Positions 1 through 6,071 are shown, counted from the stretch's first letter. The stretch: DNA of 6,932 nucleotides from Quisquiliibacterium sp. (GCA_023257915.1 JALRBB010000103.1:1-6932); one strand, 5' to 3'. Made by a program: numbers and translations. Notes: generated by a model from the sequence alone, not told the origin.

Positions 1-635
1 GTGTCCGGGCCACAGGCCTCGCGCGCCGCGTCCACTGCCGCACTCGGCACGCTTGCTGCAAGCTCGCGAAACAGGGTGGCAGCGCGCCCCAGAGGCGGCG
101 CATCGGTGACAACCAGCTCGACGTCGGCCGGTACCGCGGCGGCGATCGCCTTCGCGTAGCGTTCGCCGCTGGCCGCAAACACCAACCCGGGGGTCAGCAG
201 CCGGATCACATGACGCAGCTTTTCATGGTCCTGCGAGATCAGCGAATACGCGGTCGACACCGGTGCGATCGGCACCCCGACCAGCAAGGCGGCGAGCATC
301 AGCTGGCCATGTTCGAGATCATTTTCGGACAGGATCACCAAAGGCCGCTCGGCGGACAATCCGCGATCGAGCAAGGCCTGCCCGATCGCCCGCGCGCTTT
401 GCAGGGCCTGCACATAGCTCAAACGCTGCCACTGCCCGTCGGGGCCGCGCTTGGCCAGATAGGTGTGCTCGGGGGTCTCTTGCGCCCAGCGCAGCAGCCG
501 GTCGCTCAGACGATGCGGGTAGGGCTGCAGCGCCGGCTCCGAGTGCAGATTGATCTGTCCGCCGTCCAGATGCTCGAGCACTGCCGACCCGATGCCGAAT
601 CGCATCGCACGAAAGCGCGCGCCCGCAGCGTTCAC
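1..635 (-). CDS. fcs: Feruloyl-CoA synthase-like acyl-CoA ligase (AMP-binding family), N-terminal part; 3' end outside window
   Basis: This would activate a hydroxycinnamate (ferulate, p-coumarate or similar) to its CoA thioester with ATP, in the cytoplasm. Only the first 211 codons are present and the frame is open to the left edge. I read it by translating the minus strand: after a short leader comes a segment resembling the N-terminus of feruloyl-CoA synthases (PYPHRLSDRLLRWAQETPE, LAKRG), then LVILSENDLEHGQL, VGVPIAPVSTAYSLISQDH, KLRHVI and LLTPGLVFA. The AMP-binding P-loop and the adenylation signature motifs lie beyond the window, so catalytic residues cannot be checked. I chose the GTG at 635: GGAGA (642-646) sits six bases upstream, and the resulting ARFRAMRFG start fits the family. 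The in-frame ATG at 605 has no ribosome site. The GTG overlaps the stop of the preceding hydratase gene by four bases (GTGA), which implies translational coupling. The family call comes from remembered sequence patterns. Substrate preference is inference. Confidence 0.85.
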   Translation of the reverse strand, partial: MNAAGARFRAMRFGIGSAVLEHLDGGQINLHSEPALQPYPHRLSDRLLRWAQETPEHTYLAKRGPDGQWQRLSYVQALQSARAIGQALLDRGLSAERPLVILSENDLEHGQLMLAALLVGVPIAPVSTAYSLISQDHEKLRHVIRLLTPGLVFAASGERYAKAIAAAVPADVELVVTDAPPLGRAATLFRELAASVPSAAVDAAREACGPD

Positions 636-1417
636 CGCTGATCTCCAACCTTCGAGGCGCGCTTTTCCAGAAACGCCCGCATCCGCTCCTTGGCGGCCGG
701 ATCGCTCTGCGTGATCGCGGCCATCAGCGCCTCCATGAAAAAACCATCCTCCATCGGCTGGCTTGCGATCCGCGGCAGCGCGTGCATGACCGCGTAGTTC
801 GACAGGGGCGCGTTGGTGGCGATGCGTCGCGCGAGCTCCTGCGCACGCGCAAGTCCCTCGCCCGGTCCAACCAGGTAATGCGACAAGCCAAGCTGCTGTC
901 CCTCGTCGGCGGTGAGTACCCGACCGGTCAGCATCAGGTCGGTCATGCGCGAAAAACCGATGATGCGCGGAATGCGCACCGACCCGCCACCGCCGACGAA
1001 CAAGCCGCGCTGCCCTTCCGGCAGCGCGTAGAACGCACTCGGTTCGGCAACCCGCACATGCGTGGAGCAGGCAAGCTCCAGGCCACCGCCAACGACCGCG
1101 CCGCACAACACGCTGACGACCGGCACCCGCCCGAACTGCACCCGCTCGAACGCCGAGTGCCACATCCGCGAATGCTCGATGCCGCCGAACACGTCATGAT
1201 CCTTTAATTCGGACAAATCCAGCCCGGCGCAGAAATGATCCCCCTCGCCGTGCAGCACCACCGCGTTGACCTCGGCCGGCAGCTCCTCGAAGCTGCGCTT
1301 GAGCTGCCCGACCAGGCTGTCACTGAGCGCGTTGCGTTTGGCAGGGCGCGCGATCCGGATCGTCGCGATATGGTCGGCAATCTCGATCGCCAGTTGTGGC
1401 TTGCTGCTCATGCTCAT
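632..1417 (-). CDS. Enoyl-CoA hydratase/isomerase (crotonase) family protein
   Basis: A 261-residue crotonase-fold enzyme, normal length for the family. The N-terminal RPAKRNALS motif and HFCAGLDLSEL (residues 61-71) form the CoA site and first part of the oxyanion hole. VVGGGLELA (108-116) supplies the second part. Glu114 and Glu134 (in ALPEGQRG) are 20 residues apart, the same spacing as the two catalytic glutamates Glu144/Glu164 of rat mitochondrial enoyl-CoA hydratase. The second loop is very Gly-rich (FVGGGGSVRIPRIIG). Classic hydroxycinnamoyl-CoA hydratase-lyase (Ech/HCHL) has a different sequence and, as I recall, lacks the first of these glutamates, so I do not call this ech. It lies between dctP and the CoA ligase gene, overlapping the latter by four bases, so it probably acts on the aromatic-CoA that the ligase makes, by hydration or a related side-chain step. 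Two in-frame ATGs (1417, 1411) are possible starts. Neither has a strong ribosome site, so the start is uncertain by two codons. Confidence 0.9.
   Translation of the reverse strand: MSMSSKPQLAIEIADHIATIRIARPAKRNALSDSLVGQLKRSFEELPAEVNAVVLHGEGDHFCAGLDLSELKDHDVFGGIEHSRMWHSAFERVQFGRVPVVSVLCGAVVGGGLELACSTHVRVAEPSAFYALPEGQRGLFVGGGGSVRIPRIIGFSRMTDLMLTGRVLTADEGQQLGLSHYLVGPGEGLARAQELARRIATNAPLSNYAVMHALPRIASQPMEDGFFMEALMAAITQSDPAAKERMRAFLEKRASKVGDQR
642..646 (-). promoter_or_regulatory. Ribosome binding site for the feruloyl-CoA synthase-like gene
   Basis: GGAGA on the minus strand, six bases upstream of the GTG at 635 and inside the last codons of the hydratase gene. It decides the start: the in-frame ATG at 605 has no comparable site. 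Confidence 0.6.
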
Positions 1418-1448
1418 CGAATTCGGATTCCGTCAAAAACAGGCGCGT

Positions 1449-1487
1449 AAAAACAAGAGCGGCCGATGTCGCACCAAGCCGGTGCAA
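1449..1487 (-). promoter_or_regulatory. Hairpin and T-rich tract between dctP and the hydratase gene (possible attenuator or processing site)
   Basis: In the 115-bp gap after dctP, the minus strand reads TTGCACC-GGCTT-GGTGCGA (1487-1469). This gives a stem of up to seven pairs with one G-U wobble and a five-base loop. A run of five T follows about 15 bases downstream (1453-1449), and a second T5 run lies at 1439-1435. The hairpin and T-run are too far apart for a standard intrinsic terminator. A partial terminator or mRNA processing site that lets dctP be expressed more strongly than the downstream enzymes is a reasonable inference. No convincing promoter for the hydratase gene is visible here. 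Confidence 0.3.
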
Positions 1488-1532
1488 GACAAAGACCGCG
1501 ACCGGATTGCCCTCAGGCGATCCGCAACCGGC

Positions 1533-2561
1533 TTACTTCGTGTGCTTGACGATCAGGGACCGGGCGCTCTCGAGCAGCGCCTTGCCGTCATGACCCTTGC
1601 CGGTCATCTCCTTGACCCAGTCGTCGTCGACCCGATCCGCAGCCTGCTTGAAGGCCTCATATTCGGCTGGCGAAAATCGATAGACCACATTGCTGCGCCC
1701 GTCGACCGACTTGCGCCCGGGCACGTCGTTGCCCTGCTGAACCTTGCCGAGCCAGCCGGAAGTCTCCAGCCCGGAATTGGCATCGATGACCTTCTTCAGA
1801 TCGGCCGGCAGCGAGTCGTACTTCGCCTTGTTCATCGCCATCACAAACGTGGTGGTGTACAGCGCCGGCTTGGTCGGGTCGAACTCCGAATGGAATTTCG
1901 CCAGCTCGTTGACCTTGACCGCGGGCACCACCTCCCAGGGAATCACCGCGCCGTCGATGACGCCCTTGGACATCGCATCCGGAATCTGCGGCAAGGGCAG
2001 ACCAACCGGTGTGGCGCCGAGCGTCTTGAGCAGGTTGGTGGTCAGGCGGGTCGGGCCGCGCATCTTCAGGCCCTTCAGGTCGGCCACCGACTTGATCTGC
2101 TTGCTCTTCGTATGGAACAGACCGGGACCGTGCACATGGGTGGCGATCAGCTGCACGTCCTTGAACTCGTCCTTCGCGTTGGCCTGCACGTACTCCCACA
2201 TCGCGCGGGATGTGGCCTCGGCATTGGTCATCGTGAACGGCAGCTCGAACACCTCGGTGCGCGGCATGCGGCCCGGCGTGTTGCCGACCAAAGTCCAGAC
2301 AACATCGACCACGCCGTCCCGCGCCTGGTCATACAGATTGAACGGCGTGCCGCCAAGCTGCATCGCCGGATAGCGCTCAAATTTGATCTTGCCGCCAGAG
2401 TCTTGCTCGATCTTGTCCATCCAGGCGGTGTGCATGTTCTTCCACACCCCGGACTGCGGCGACATGAAGGTGTGGAACTTCAGCGTGACGGTCTGTGCCC
2501 AGGCACCGGTGGTCGCAGCTAGGCCCAGGGCGGCCGCGAGCACGAGGCGTTTGAATTTCAT
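1533..2561 (-). CDS. dctP: TRAP transporter substrate-binding protein, DctP family (periplasmic)
   Basis: A 342-residue extracytoplasmic binding protein of a tripartite ATP-independent periplasmic transporter. Residues 1-22 are a Sec signal peptide: the basic start MKFKR, a hydrophobic core and an Ala-Trp-Ala cleavage site before Gln23. The mature protein begins with the family's first beta strand (VTLKFHTF). Typical landmarks follow: YPAMQLGG (64-71), DGVVDVVW (82-89), VFELPF (104-109), and LKGLKMRGP (162-170) with Arg168 where DctP proteins keep the arginine that pairs with the ligand carboxylate. GVIDGAVIPWE (200-210) is the conserved segment after it. The start at 2561 has GGAGA (2568-2572) six bases upstream. 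The gene is first in a leftward unit with a crotonase and a feruloyl-CoA synthase-like gene, which points to an aromatic acid such as a hydroxycinnamate as ligand. TarP of Rhodopseudomonas palustris, near the cou genes, is a known parallel. The ligand is inferred from context, not from visible pocket residues. The membrane partners dctQ and dctM are encoded divergently, not downstream. Confidence 0.93.
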   Translation of the reverse strand: MKFKRLVLAAALGLAATTGAWAQTVTLKFHTFMSPQSGVWKNMHTAWMDKIEQDSGGKIKFERYPAMQLGGTPFNLYDQARDGVVDVVWTLVGNTPGRMPRTEVFELPFTMTNAEATSRAMWEYVQANAKDEFKDVQLIATHVHGPGLFHTKSKQIKSVADLKGLKMRGPTRLTTNLLKTLGATPVGLPLPQIPDAMSKGVIDGAVIPWEVVPAVKVNELAKFHSEFDPTKPALYTTTFVMAMNKAKYDSLPADLKKVIDANSGLETSGWLGKVQQGNDVPGRKSVDGRSNVVYRFSPAEYEAFKQAADRVDDDWVKEMTGKGHDGKALLESARSLIVKHTK

Positions 2562-2618
2562 CGCTTGTCTCCGTTATCGATATTTGGTTACCCGGGAAGG
2601 CCGGGGTCGGACCGGCTC

Positions 2619-2624
2619 ATTTTA
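2619..2624 (-). promoter_or_regulatory. Probable -10 element of the leftward dctP promoter
   Basis: TAAAAT on the minus strand, within CATAAAATG. Transcription would start near 2612 and give a leader of about 50 bases before dctP. No good -35 match lies 16-18 bases upstream, so the promoter may be weak without an activator. The GCCGG-N7-CCGGC inverted repeat (2600-2616) covers the predicted start point, a position suited to a repressor. Confidence 0.45.
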
Positions 2625-2693
2625 TGCGGGTTGCGATCCAATGCGATAGAGTCCCGCGATACGCCGCCAACGGCGAAACCGAACAACAAACCC

Positions 2694-2698
2694 GGAGG
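2694..2698 (+). promoter_or_regulatory. Strong ribosome binding site of the hydrolase gene
   Basis: A full GGAGG, five bases before the ATG at 2704. It is the best Shine-Dalgarno match in the window and fixes the start codon. Confidence 0.75.
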
Positions 2699-2703
2699 CT
2701 TGG

Positions 2704-3732
2704 ATGCCATTCGCGATCAACGACGGAGCAAGAATCTACTGGCGAGAAGATGGCCGCCCGGACGCACCGCCGCTACTGATGGTCGGATCGCTGGGCAGTG
2801 ACCACTCGATGTGGAACCCGGTGATGCCGGCGCTGGCCGAGCGCTTTCGCGTCATCCGTGTCGACAAGCGCGGCCATGGTGCCTCGGACGCGCCGCAGGG
2901 TGACTATGCGATGTCGCAGCTCGGCAGTGACCTGCTCGCGGTGGCCGATGCGGCTGGAGTCCAGCGCTTTCGCTACATGGGCCTGTCGATCGGCGGCATG
3001 GTCGGCATGTGGCTGCTCGGCAATGCCCCCGATCGGCTTGAACGCGTCGTGCTGACCAACACGTCGGCGCGCGTCGATCCGAACACCTTCAGCGACCGGA
3101 TCGCCGCAGTGCGCGCCGGTGGCATGGCCTCGATCGCCGACACCGTGATGGGGCGTTTTTTCACACCGGCCTATGCGAAGTTGCGCACCGTGCATCACGA
3201 AACCGTTCGCCAGGTGCTGCTCGCCTTGCAGCCCCATGGCTACATCGGCTGCTGCACCGCGATCCGTGACATGCGGATCGCCGAGGCGCTGCCCCGGGTC
3301 AGCACGCCGACGCTGGTCGTGGCCGGAACCTACGATGTCTCGACATCGGCCGAACAAGGTCGCTGGATCGCGCAGACGATTCCGGGTGCGCAATACCTGG
3401 AGCTGCCGACCGCGCATTTTTCGCCCTCCGAGCAGCCGGGTCGCTTCGCCGACGCTGCGGTTCGCTTTTTGCTCGACGATGCATCGGTCGAGGCAGCGCT
3501 GGACGCCAGCACCTTGCGGCTGGCGGCAATCGCCCAGGCGATCGCACTCAGCGATCCCGAGTCGTTTGCGCGCTTGGTCGCCGAGGGTTTCCGCCAGGGA
3601 CTGGATGCCGGTGAGTTGCAGGCGCTGATCGCGCACTCAGGCTCGGCGGCGCGGCCTGGAAAGACCGATGCATTTGTGCGGCTGGCCACCGAACTGCAGG
3701 CTGCCCACGAGTCGGCGACCCGCCCGAGCTGA
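2704..3732 (+). CDS. PcaD-like alpha/beta hydrolase with C-terminal carboxymuconolactone decarboxylase-like tail
   Basis: A 342-residue cytoplasmic protein (no signal peptide). Residues 1-260 are an alpha/beta hydrolase resembling 3-oxoadipate enol-lactonase (PcaD): oxyanion segment GSLGSDHSMW (28-37), VDKRGHGASD (53-62), nucleophile elbow GLSIGG with Ser95, acid Asp211 in VAGTYDVS, and base His238 in TAHFSPSEQP. The catalytic triad is therefore complete. PcaD proteins are usually about 260 residues. The extra 80 or so residues (about 262-334, LDAST, FRQGLDAGELQALIAH) are predicted all-helical and resemble a CMD (PF02627) domain, but the histidine expected in the ExxxH helix is absent (Leu291 by my alignment). 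Fused PcaD-CMD proteins (PcaL) exist, so the architecture has precedent. The gene is followed after 29 bp by dctQ and dctM. It may hydrolyse an enol-lactone, an aromatic ester or a thioester brought in or made by this locus. The true substrate cannot be read from sequence. Confidence 0.88.
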   Translation: MPFAINDGARIYWREDGRPDAPPLLMVGSLGSDHSMWNPVMPALAERFRVIRVDKRGHGASDAPQGDYAMSQLGSDLLAVADAAGVQRFRYMGLSIGGMVGMWLLGNAPDRLERVVLTNTSARVDPNTFSDRIAAVRAGGMASIADTVMGRFFTPAYAKLRTVHHETVRQVLLALQPHGYIGCCTAIRDMRIAEALPRVSTPTLVVAGTYDVSTSAEQGRWIAQTIPGAQYLELPTAHFSPSEQPGRFADAAVRFLLDDASVEAALDASTLRLAAIAQAIALSDPESFARLVAEGFRQGLDAGELQALIAHSGSAARPGKTDAFVRLATELQAAHESATRPS

Positions 3733-3761
3733 CCGGCGTCTGCACGCGCGGAAAACCGGTC

Positions 3762-4283
3762 ATGGCACGACTGTTCGAGTGGCTCGCCAAGGCGCTGGCA
3801 CTGGCTGGCGGACTGCTGGTGGTTGCGATCGCGCTGGTCACAAGCGGCAGCATCACCGGGCGCTGGCTGTTTGGCGAACCGCTGCTCGGCGACACCGAGA
3901 TCGTCGAATACGGCATGGCGGTGGTCGTCGCGTGCTTCCTGCCGATCTGCCAGTGGCGTGGCGAGAACATCATCGTCGACTTTTTCACGGCCCGATCCAG
4001 TTCACGCACCCAGGCCCGTCTCGATCGCTTCGGCACGCTGCTGCTGACGCTGATGATGGGGCTGATTGCGTGGCGCACCGGCGTGGGCGCCCTGGATCAG
4101 AAAAACTCCGGGTCGATGACGATGCTGCTGCAATGGCCCGACTGGATCGCCTATCTGCTGATGACCGGACCGATCGCGCTGACCGCTTTGATGGCGCTGT
4201 ACACCGCAATCACCGGCCGCAATGGCAGCGGCGCGCACGCACGCGACCCGCTGCCAGGCGGCGCGCCGCTCGAGAACCGCTGA
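3762..4283 (+). CDS. dctQ: TRAP transporter small membrane subunit, DctQ family
   Basis: A 173-residue inner-membrane protein with the four-helix layout of DctQ subunits. Hydrophobic segments lie at about 10-28, 48-63, 91-108 and 128-150. Family landmarks are the GRWLFGEPLLGDTEIVEYG stretch (33-51) and the polar CQWRGENIIVDF (63-74) after helix 2. DctQ packs against DctM and helps dock the binding protein. The tail beyond about 152 is hydrophilic and rich in Gly, Ala and Arg, probably cytoplasmic. The gene begins 29 bp after the hydrolase stop with only a weak ribosome site, and its TGA is separated by one base from the dctM ATG (TGAGATG), so translation of the two is probably coupled. The cognate binding protein is most likely the divergent dctP. 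Confidence 0.92.
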   Translation: MARLFEWLAKALALAGGLLVVAIALVTSGSITGRWLFGEPLLGDTEIVEYGMAVVVACFLPICQWRGENIIVDFFTARSSSRTQARLDRFGTLLLTLMMGLIAWRTGVGALDQKNSGSMTMLLQWPDWIAYLLMTGPIALTALMALYTAITGRNGSGAHARDPLPGGAPLENR

Positions 4284-4284
4284 G

Positions 4285-5604
4285 ATGACACCGCTCGCCC
4301 TCGCGCTGCTGTTGTTCGCGATCATGCTGGTGCTGATGGCGCTGCGGGTACCGATTGCGGTTGCGATGTTTGCGGCCGGCCTTACCGGCTACCTGATGAA
4401 AGCCGGCTGGCTGCCACTGGCCGCGCACCTGAAGACCTATGCGTATGCGCGCTTCTCGAGCTACGACTTGTCGGTGATCCCGCTGTTTCTGCTGATGGGC
4501 CAGTTTGCGACGCAGGGCGGACTGTCGCGCGCCCTGTTCAAGTTTGCCGCGGCGGTGCTCGGCAACTTTCGTGGCGGCCTCGCAATGGCCTCGGTGGTGG
4601 CCTGTGCGGCATTCGGCTCAGTGTGCGGCTCGTCGATCGCCACGGCAGCGACCATCGGCTCGGTGGCGCTGCCCGAAATGAAGCGTCACGGCTACTCGGG
4701 CCGACTGGCCACCGCGACCGTGGCAGCCGGCGGCACGCTGGGCATCCTGATCCCGCCGTCGGTGATCCTGGTGGTCTACGCGATCCTGACCGAGCAGAAC
4801 ATCGCCAAGTTATTTGCCGCAGCCTTCGTGCCGGGTCTGATCGCGATGCTCGGCTACATCATCGCGATCGGTCTGTACGTTCGGCTGGTGCCCGGCCACG
4901 CACCCGAGCATGACAAGGTCTCACGCGAGGATCTGTGGCAAAGCGCGCTCGGGGTGTGGCCGATCGTGGCGATCTTCCTGGTGGTCTTCGGCGGCATCTA
5001 TGGCGGCGTGTTCACGCCGACCGAGGGCGCGTCAGTCGGCGCCGCTGCCACCTTTCTGACCGCGCTGCTGCGACGCGAGATGAGCTGGCCGAAGTTCCGC
5101 CAGAGCGTGTACGCAACCGCCCAGGCCTCGGCGATGATCTTCATGATCTTCCTGGGAGCCGACATGCTGAACTCGGCACTGGCGCTGAGCCAGGCACCGA
5201 ACCAGATGGCCGAGGCGGTCGCGGCACTGGGCTGGCCGCCACTGGCGATCGTCGCCGGCATCCTGGTGTTTTACGTGCTGCTCGGCTGCGTGATGGACGA
5301 GCTGTCGATGATCCTGCTGACGATTCCGATCTTCTTTCCGATGGTCATGGCGCTCGACCTGGGCATGGACAGCCAGGACAAGGCGATCTGGTTTGGGATC
5401 CTGGTGCTGATGGTGGTCGAGATCGGACTGATCGCGCCACCGGTCGGGCTGAATGTGTACGTCGTCAACGGCATCGACCGGGACACGCCCATCGGCGAGA
5501 GCTATCGCGGCGTGCTGCCGTTCCTGGCCAGTGATGTCGTGCGCACAGCGCTACTGCTGTTCTTTCCGCCGTTGTCGCTGTACCTGACGCAGTTCATGCG
5601 CTGA
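4285..5604 (+). CDS. dctM: TRAP transporter large membrane subunit, DctM family
   Basis: A 439-residue multi-spanning protein, the usual length for DctM. It is the transport subunit that imports the substrate from the binding protein using the sodium gradient. Conserved features include RVPIAVAM near the N-terminus, PLFLLMGQFA (66-75), ACAAFGSVCGSS (106-117), the first hairpin motif GILIPPS (153-159), YGGVFTPTEGASVGA (239-253), LGCVMDELSM (333-342), and the second hairpin motif GLIAPPVGLNVYV (381-393). The two proline-containing hairpin motifs are the family's substrate and sodium site. I start it at ATG 4285, one base after the dctQ stop. The frame is open back to 4222, but that extension lies inside dctQ and is hydrophilic, unlike a DctM N-terminus. 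It is the last gene of the rightward unit. No clear terminator follows, only a short palindrome CCGAATTCGG. Confidence 0.95.
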   Translation: MTPLALALLLFAIMLVLMALRVPIAVAMFAAGLTGYLMKAGWLPLAAHLKTYAYARFSSYDLSVIPLFLLMGQFATQGGLSRALFKFAAAVLGNFRGGLAMASVVACAAFGSVCGSSIATAATIGSVALPEMKRHGYSGRLATATVAAGGTLGILIPPSVILVVYAILTEQNIAKLFAAAFVPGLIAMLGYIIAIGLYVRLVPGHAPEHDKVSREDLWQSALGVWPIVAIFLVVFGGIYGGVFTPTEGASVGAAATFLTALLRREMSWPKFRQSVYATAQASAMIFMIFLGADMLNSALALSQAPNQMAEAVAALGWPPLAIVAGILVFYVLLGCVMDELSMILLTIPIFFPMVMALDLGMDSQDKAIWFGILVLMVVEIGLIAPPVGLNVYVVNGIDRDTPIGESYRGVLPFLASDVVRTALLLFFPPLSLYLTQFMR

Positions 5605-5642
5605 GCCAATCCATGAGGCGACCGGGCCGAATTCGGGCTGTG

Positions 5643-5672
5643 CTGACGCGGCGACGCGACCGCGCTTAAAAT
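5643..5672 (+). promoter_or_regulatory. Promoter of the rhodanese gene, giving a probably leaderless transcript
   Basis: A -10 element TAAAAT (5667-5672) follows a partial -35 CTGACG (5643-5648) with an 18-bp spacer. The -10 ends six bases before the ATG at 5679, so transcription should begin at or next to the start codon. No Shine-Dalgarno sequence precedes the ATG. TAAAAT this close to start codons is common in Burkholderiales genomes as I recall them. Confidence 0.55.
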
Positions 5673-5678
5673 TGCGGC

Positions 5679-6071
5679 ATGGAACACCTTTTACCCCAGC
5701 AGGCGGCCACCTTCCTGAAGGAAGAACCCGACGCGCTGTTCATCGACTGCCGCAGCGACGCGGAGTTCTTCTTCGTCGGCCATGCGCTCGGATCTGTCCT
5801 GGTGGCCTGGTACGACGGCCCGGACTGGGATCGCAACCCGCATTTCGTCGCAGACGTGCGCAAGCTCAGCGGCCATTCGGACGTCCGCCCGATCGTGCTG
5901 ATCTGTCGCAGCGGCAAGCGCTCGGTCGAGGCCGGCACAGCGCTTGAGGAAGCAGGTTTCAAGCGCGTGTACAACGTTCTGCACGGATTCGAAGGCGATC
6001 TCGATGAGAGCCGCCAGCGCGGCAAGTTGAACGGCTGGCGCTTCGAGGGCCTGCCCTGGGAGCAGATGTAA
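5679..6071 (+). CDS. Single-domain rhodanese-like sulfurtransferase
   Basis: A 130-residue cytoplasmic rhodanese-fold protein covering essentially one domain. FIDCRSDAEFFFVGHALGS (21-39) matches the family's D-x-R-xx-x-E-F-x-x-GH signature. The active-site loop is Cys76-Arg-Ser-Gly-Lys-Arg81 (in LICRSGKRS), which carries the persulfide in sulfurtransferases. The C-terminus has GFEGDLDE (103-110) and GWRFEGLPWEQ (119-129), features I associate with a subgroup of proteobacterial single-domain rhodaneses. An active cysteine is present, so catalysis is likely, but sulfur donor and acceptor are unknown. A second cysteine, Cys24, lies in the signature strand. The gene has its own promoter just upstream of the ATG, so it is probably separate from the transporter unit. 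It converges on the DUF3567-type gene with only 22 bp between stops. Confidence 0.93.
   Translation: MEHLLPQQAATFLKEEPDALFIDCRSDAEFFFVGHALGSVLVAWYDGPDWDRNPHFVADVRKLSGHSDVRPIVLICRSGKRSVEAGTALEEAGFKRVYNVLHGFEGDLDESRQRGKLNGWRFEGLPWEQM

Larger units (their letters stand above)
2562..2703. promoter_or_regulatory. Divergent intergenic control region between dctP and the hydrolase gene
   Basis: 142 bp separate the two divergent start codons, so both units are probably controlled here. Visible elements are: an inverted repeat GCCGG-N7-CCGGC (2600-2616), which also holds GGTCGGACC (2605-2613); an 8-bp palindrome TATCGATA (2575-2582); a short stem CGCCG-CCAA-CGGCG (2662-2675) in the presumed rightward leader; and two direct GCGATA copies (2643-2648, 2656-2661). 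No regulator gene is in the window, so the cognate protein cannot be named. For the rightward unit I see no strong -10/-35 pair. Confidence 0.5.

Noticed and set aside
319..648. 109-codon minus-strand frame beginning upstream of the ligase start
   Set aside because: Its composition is Arg/Ala-rich noise. The neighbouring minus frame gives a continuous feruloyl-CoA synthase-like sequence to the window edge.
1266..2522. 418-codon plus-strand open frame opposite dctP
   Set aside because: It is the antisense shadow of dctP and the hydratase start. Its translation is Arg/His/Leu-rich with no recognisable family, while the opposite strand encodes a clear DctP with signal peptide.
2565..2801. Short plus-strand frame spanning the divergent promoter region
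   Set aside because: It overlaps the hydrolase start in another frame, has no ribosome site, and its translation resembles no protein.
2773..3636. 287-codon minus-strand open frame opposite the hydrolase
   Set aside because: Antisense shadow in GC-rich DNA. The plus strand has the complete catalytic triad and a strong ribosome site.
4222..4284. Upstream extension of dctM inside dctQ
   Set aside because: The 21 extra residues are hydrophilic and overlap dctQ. ATG 4285 gives the usual DctM N-terminus and length.
5626..5637. Palindrome CCGAATTCGG after dctM as a terminator
   Set aside because: The ten-base palindrome leaves no loop for a stable hairpin and has no T-run after it, so I do not call a terminator.
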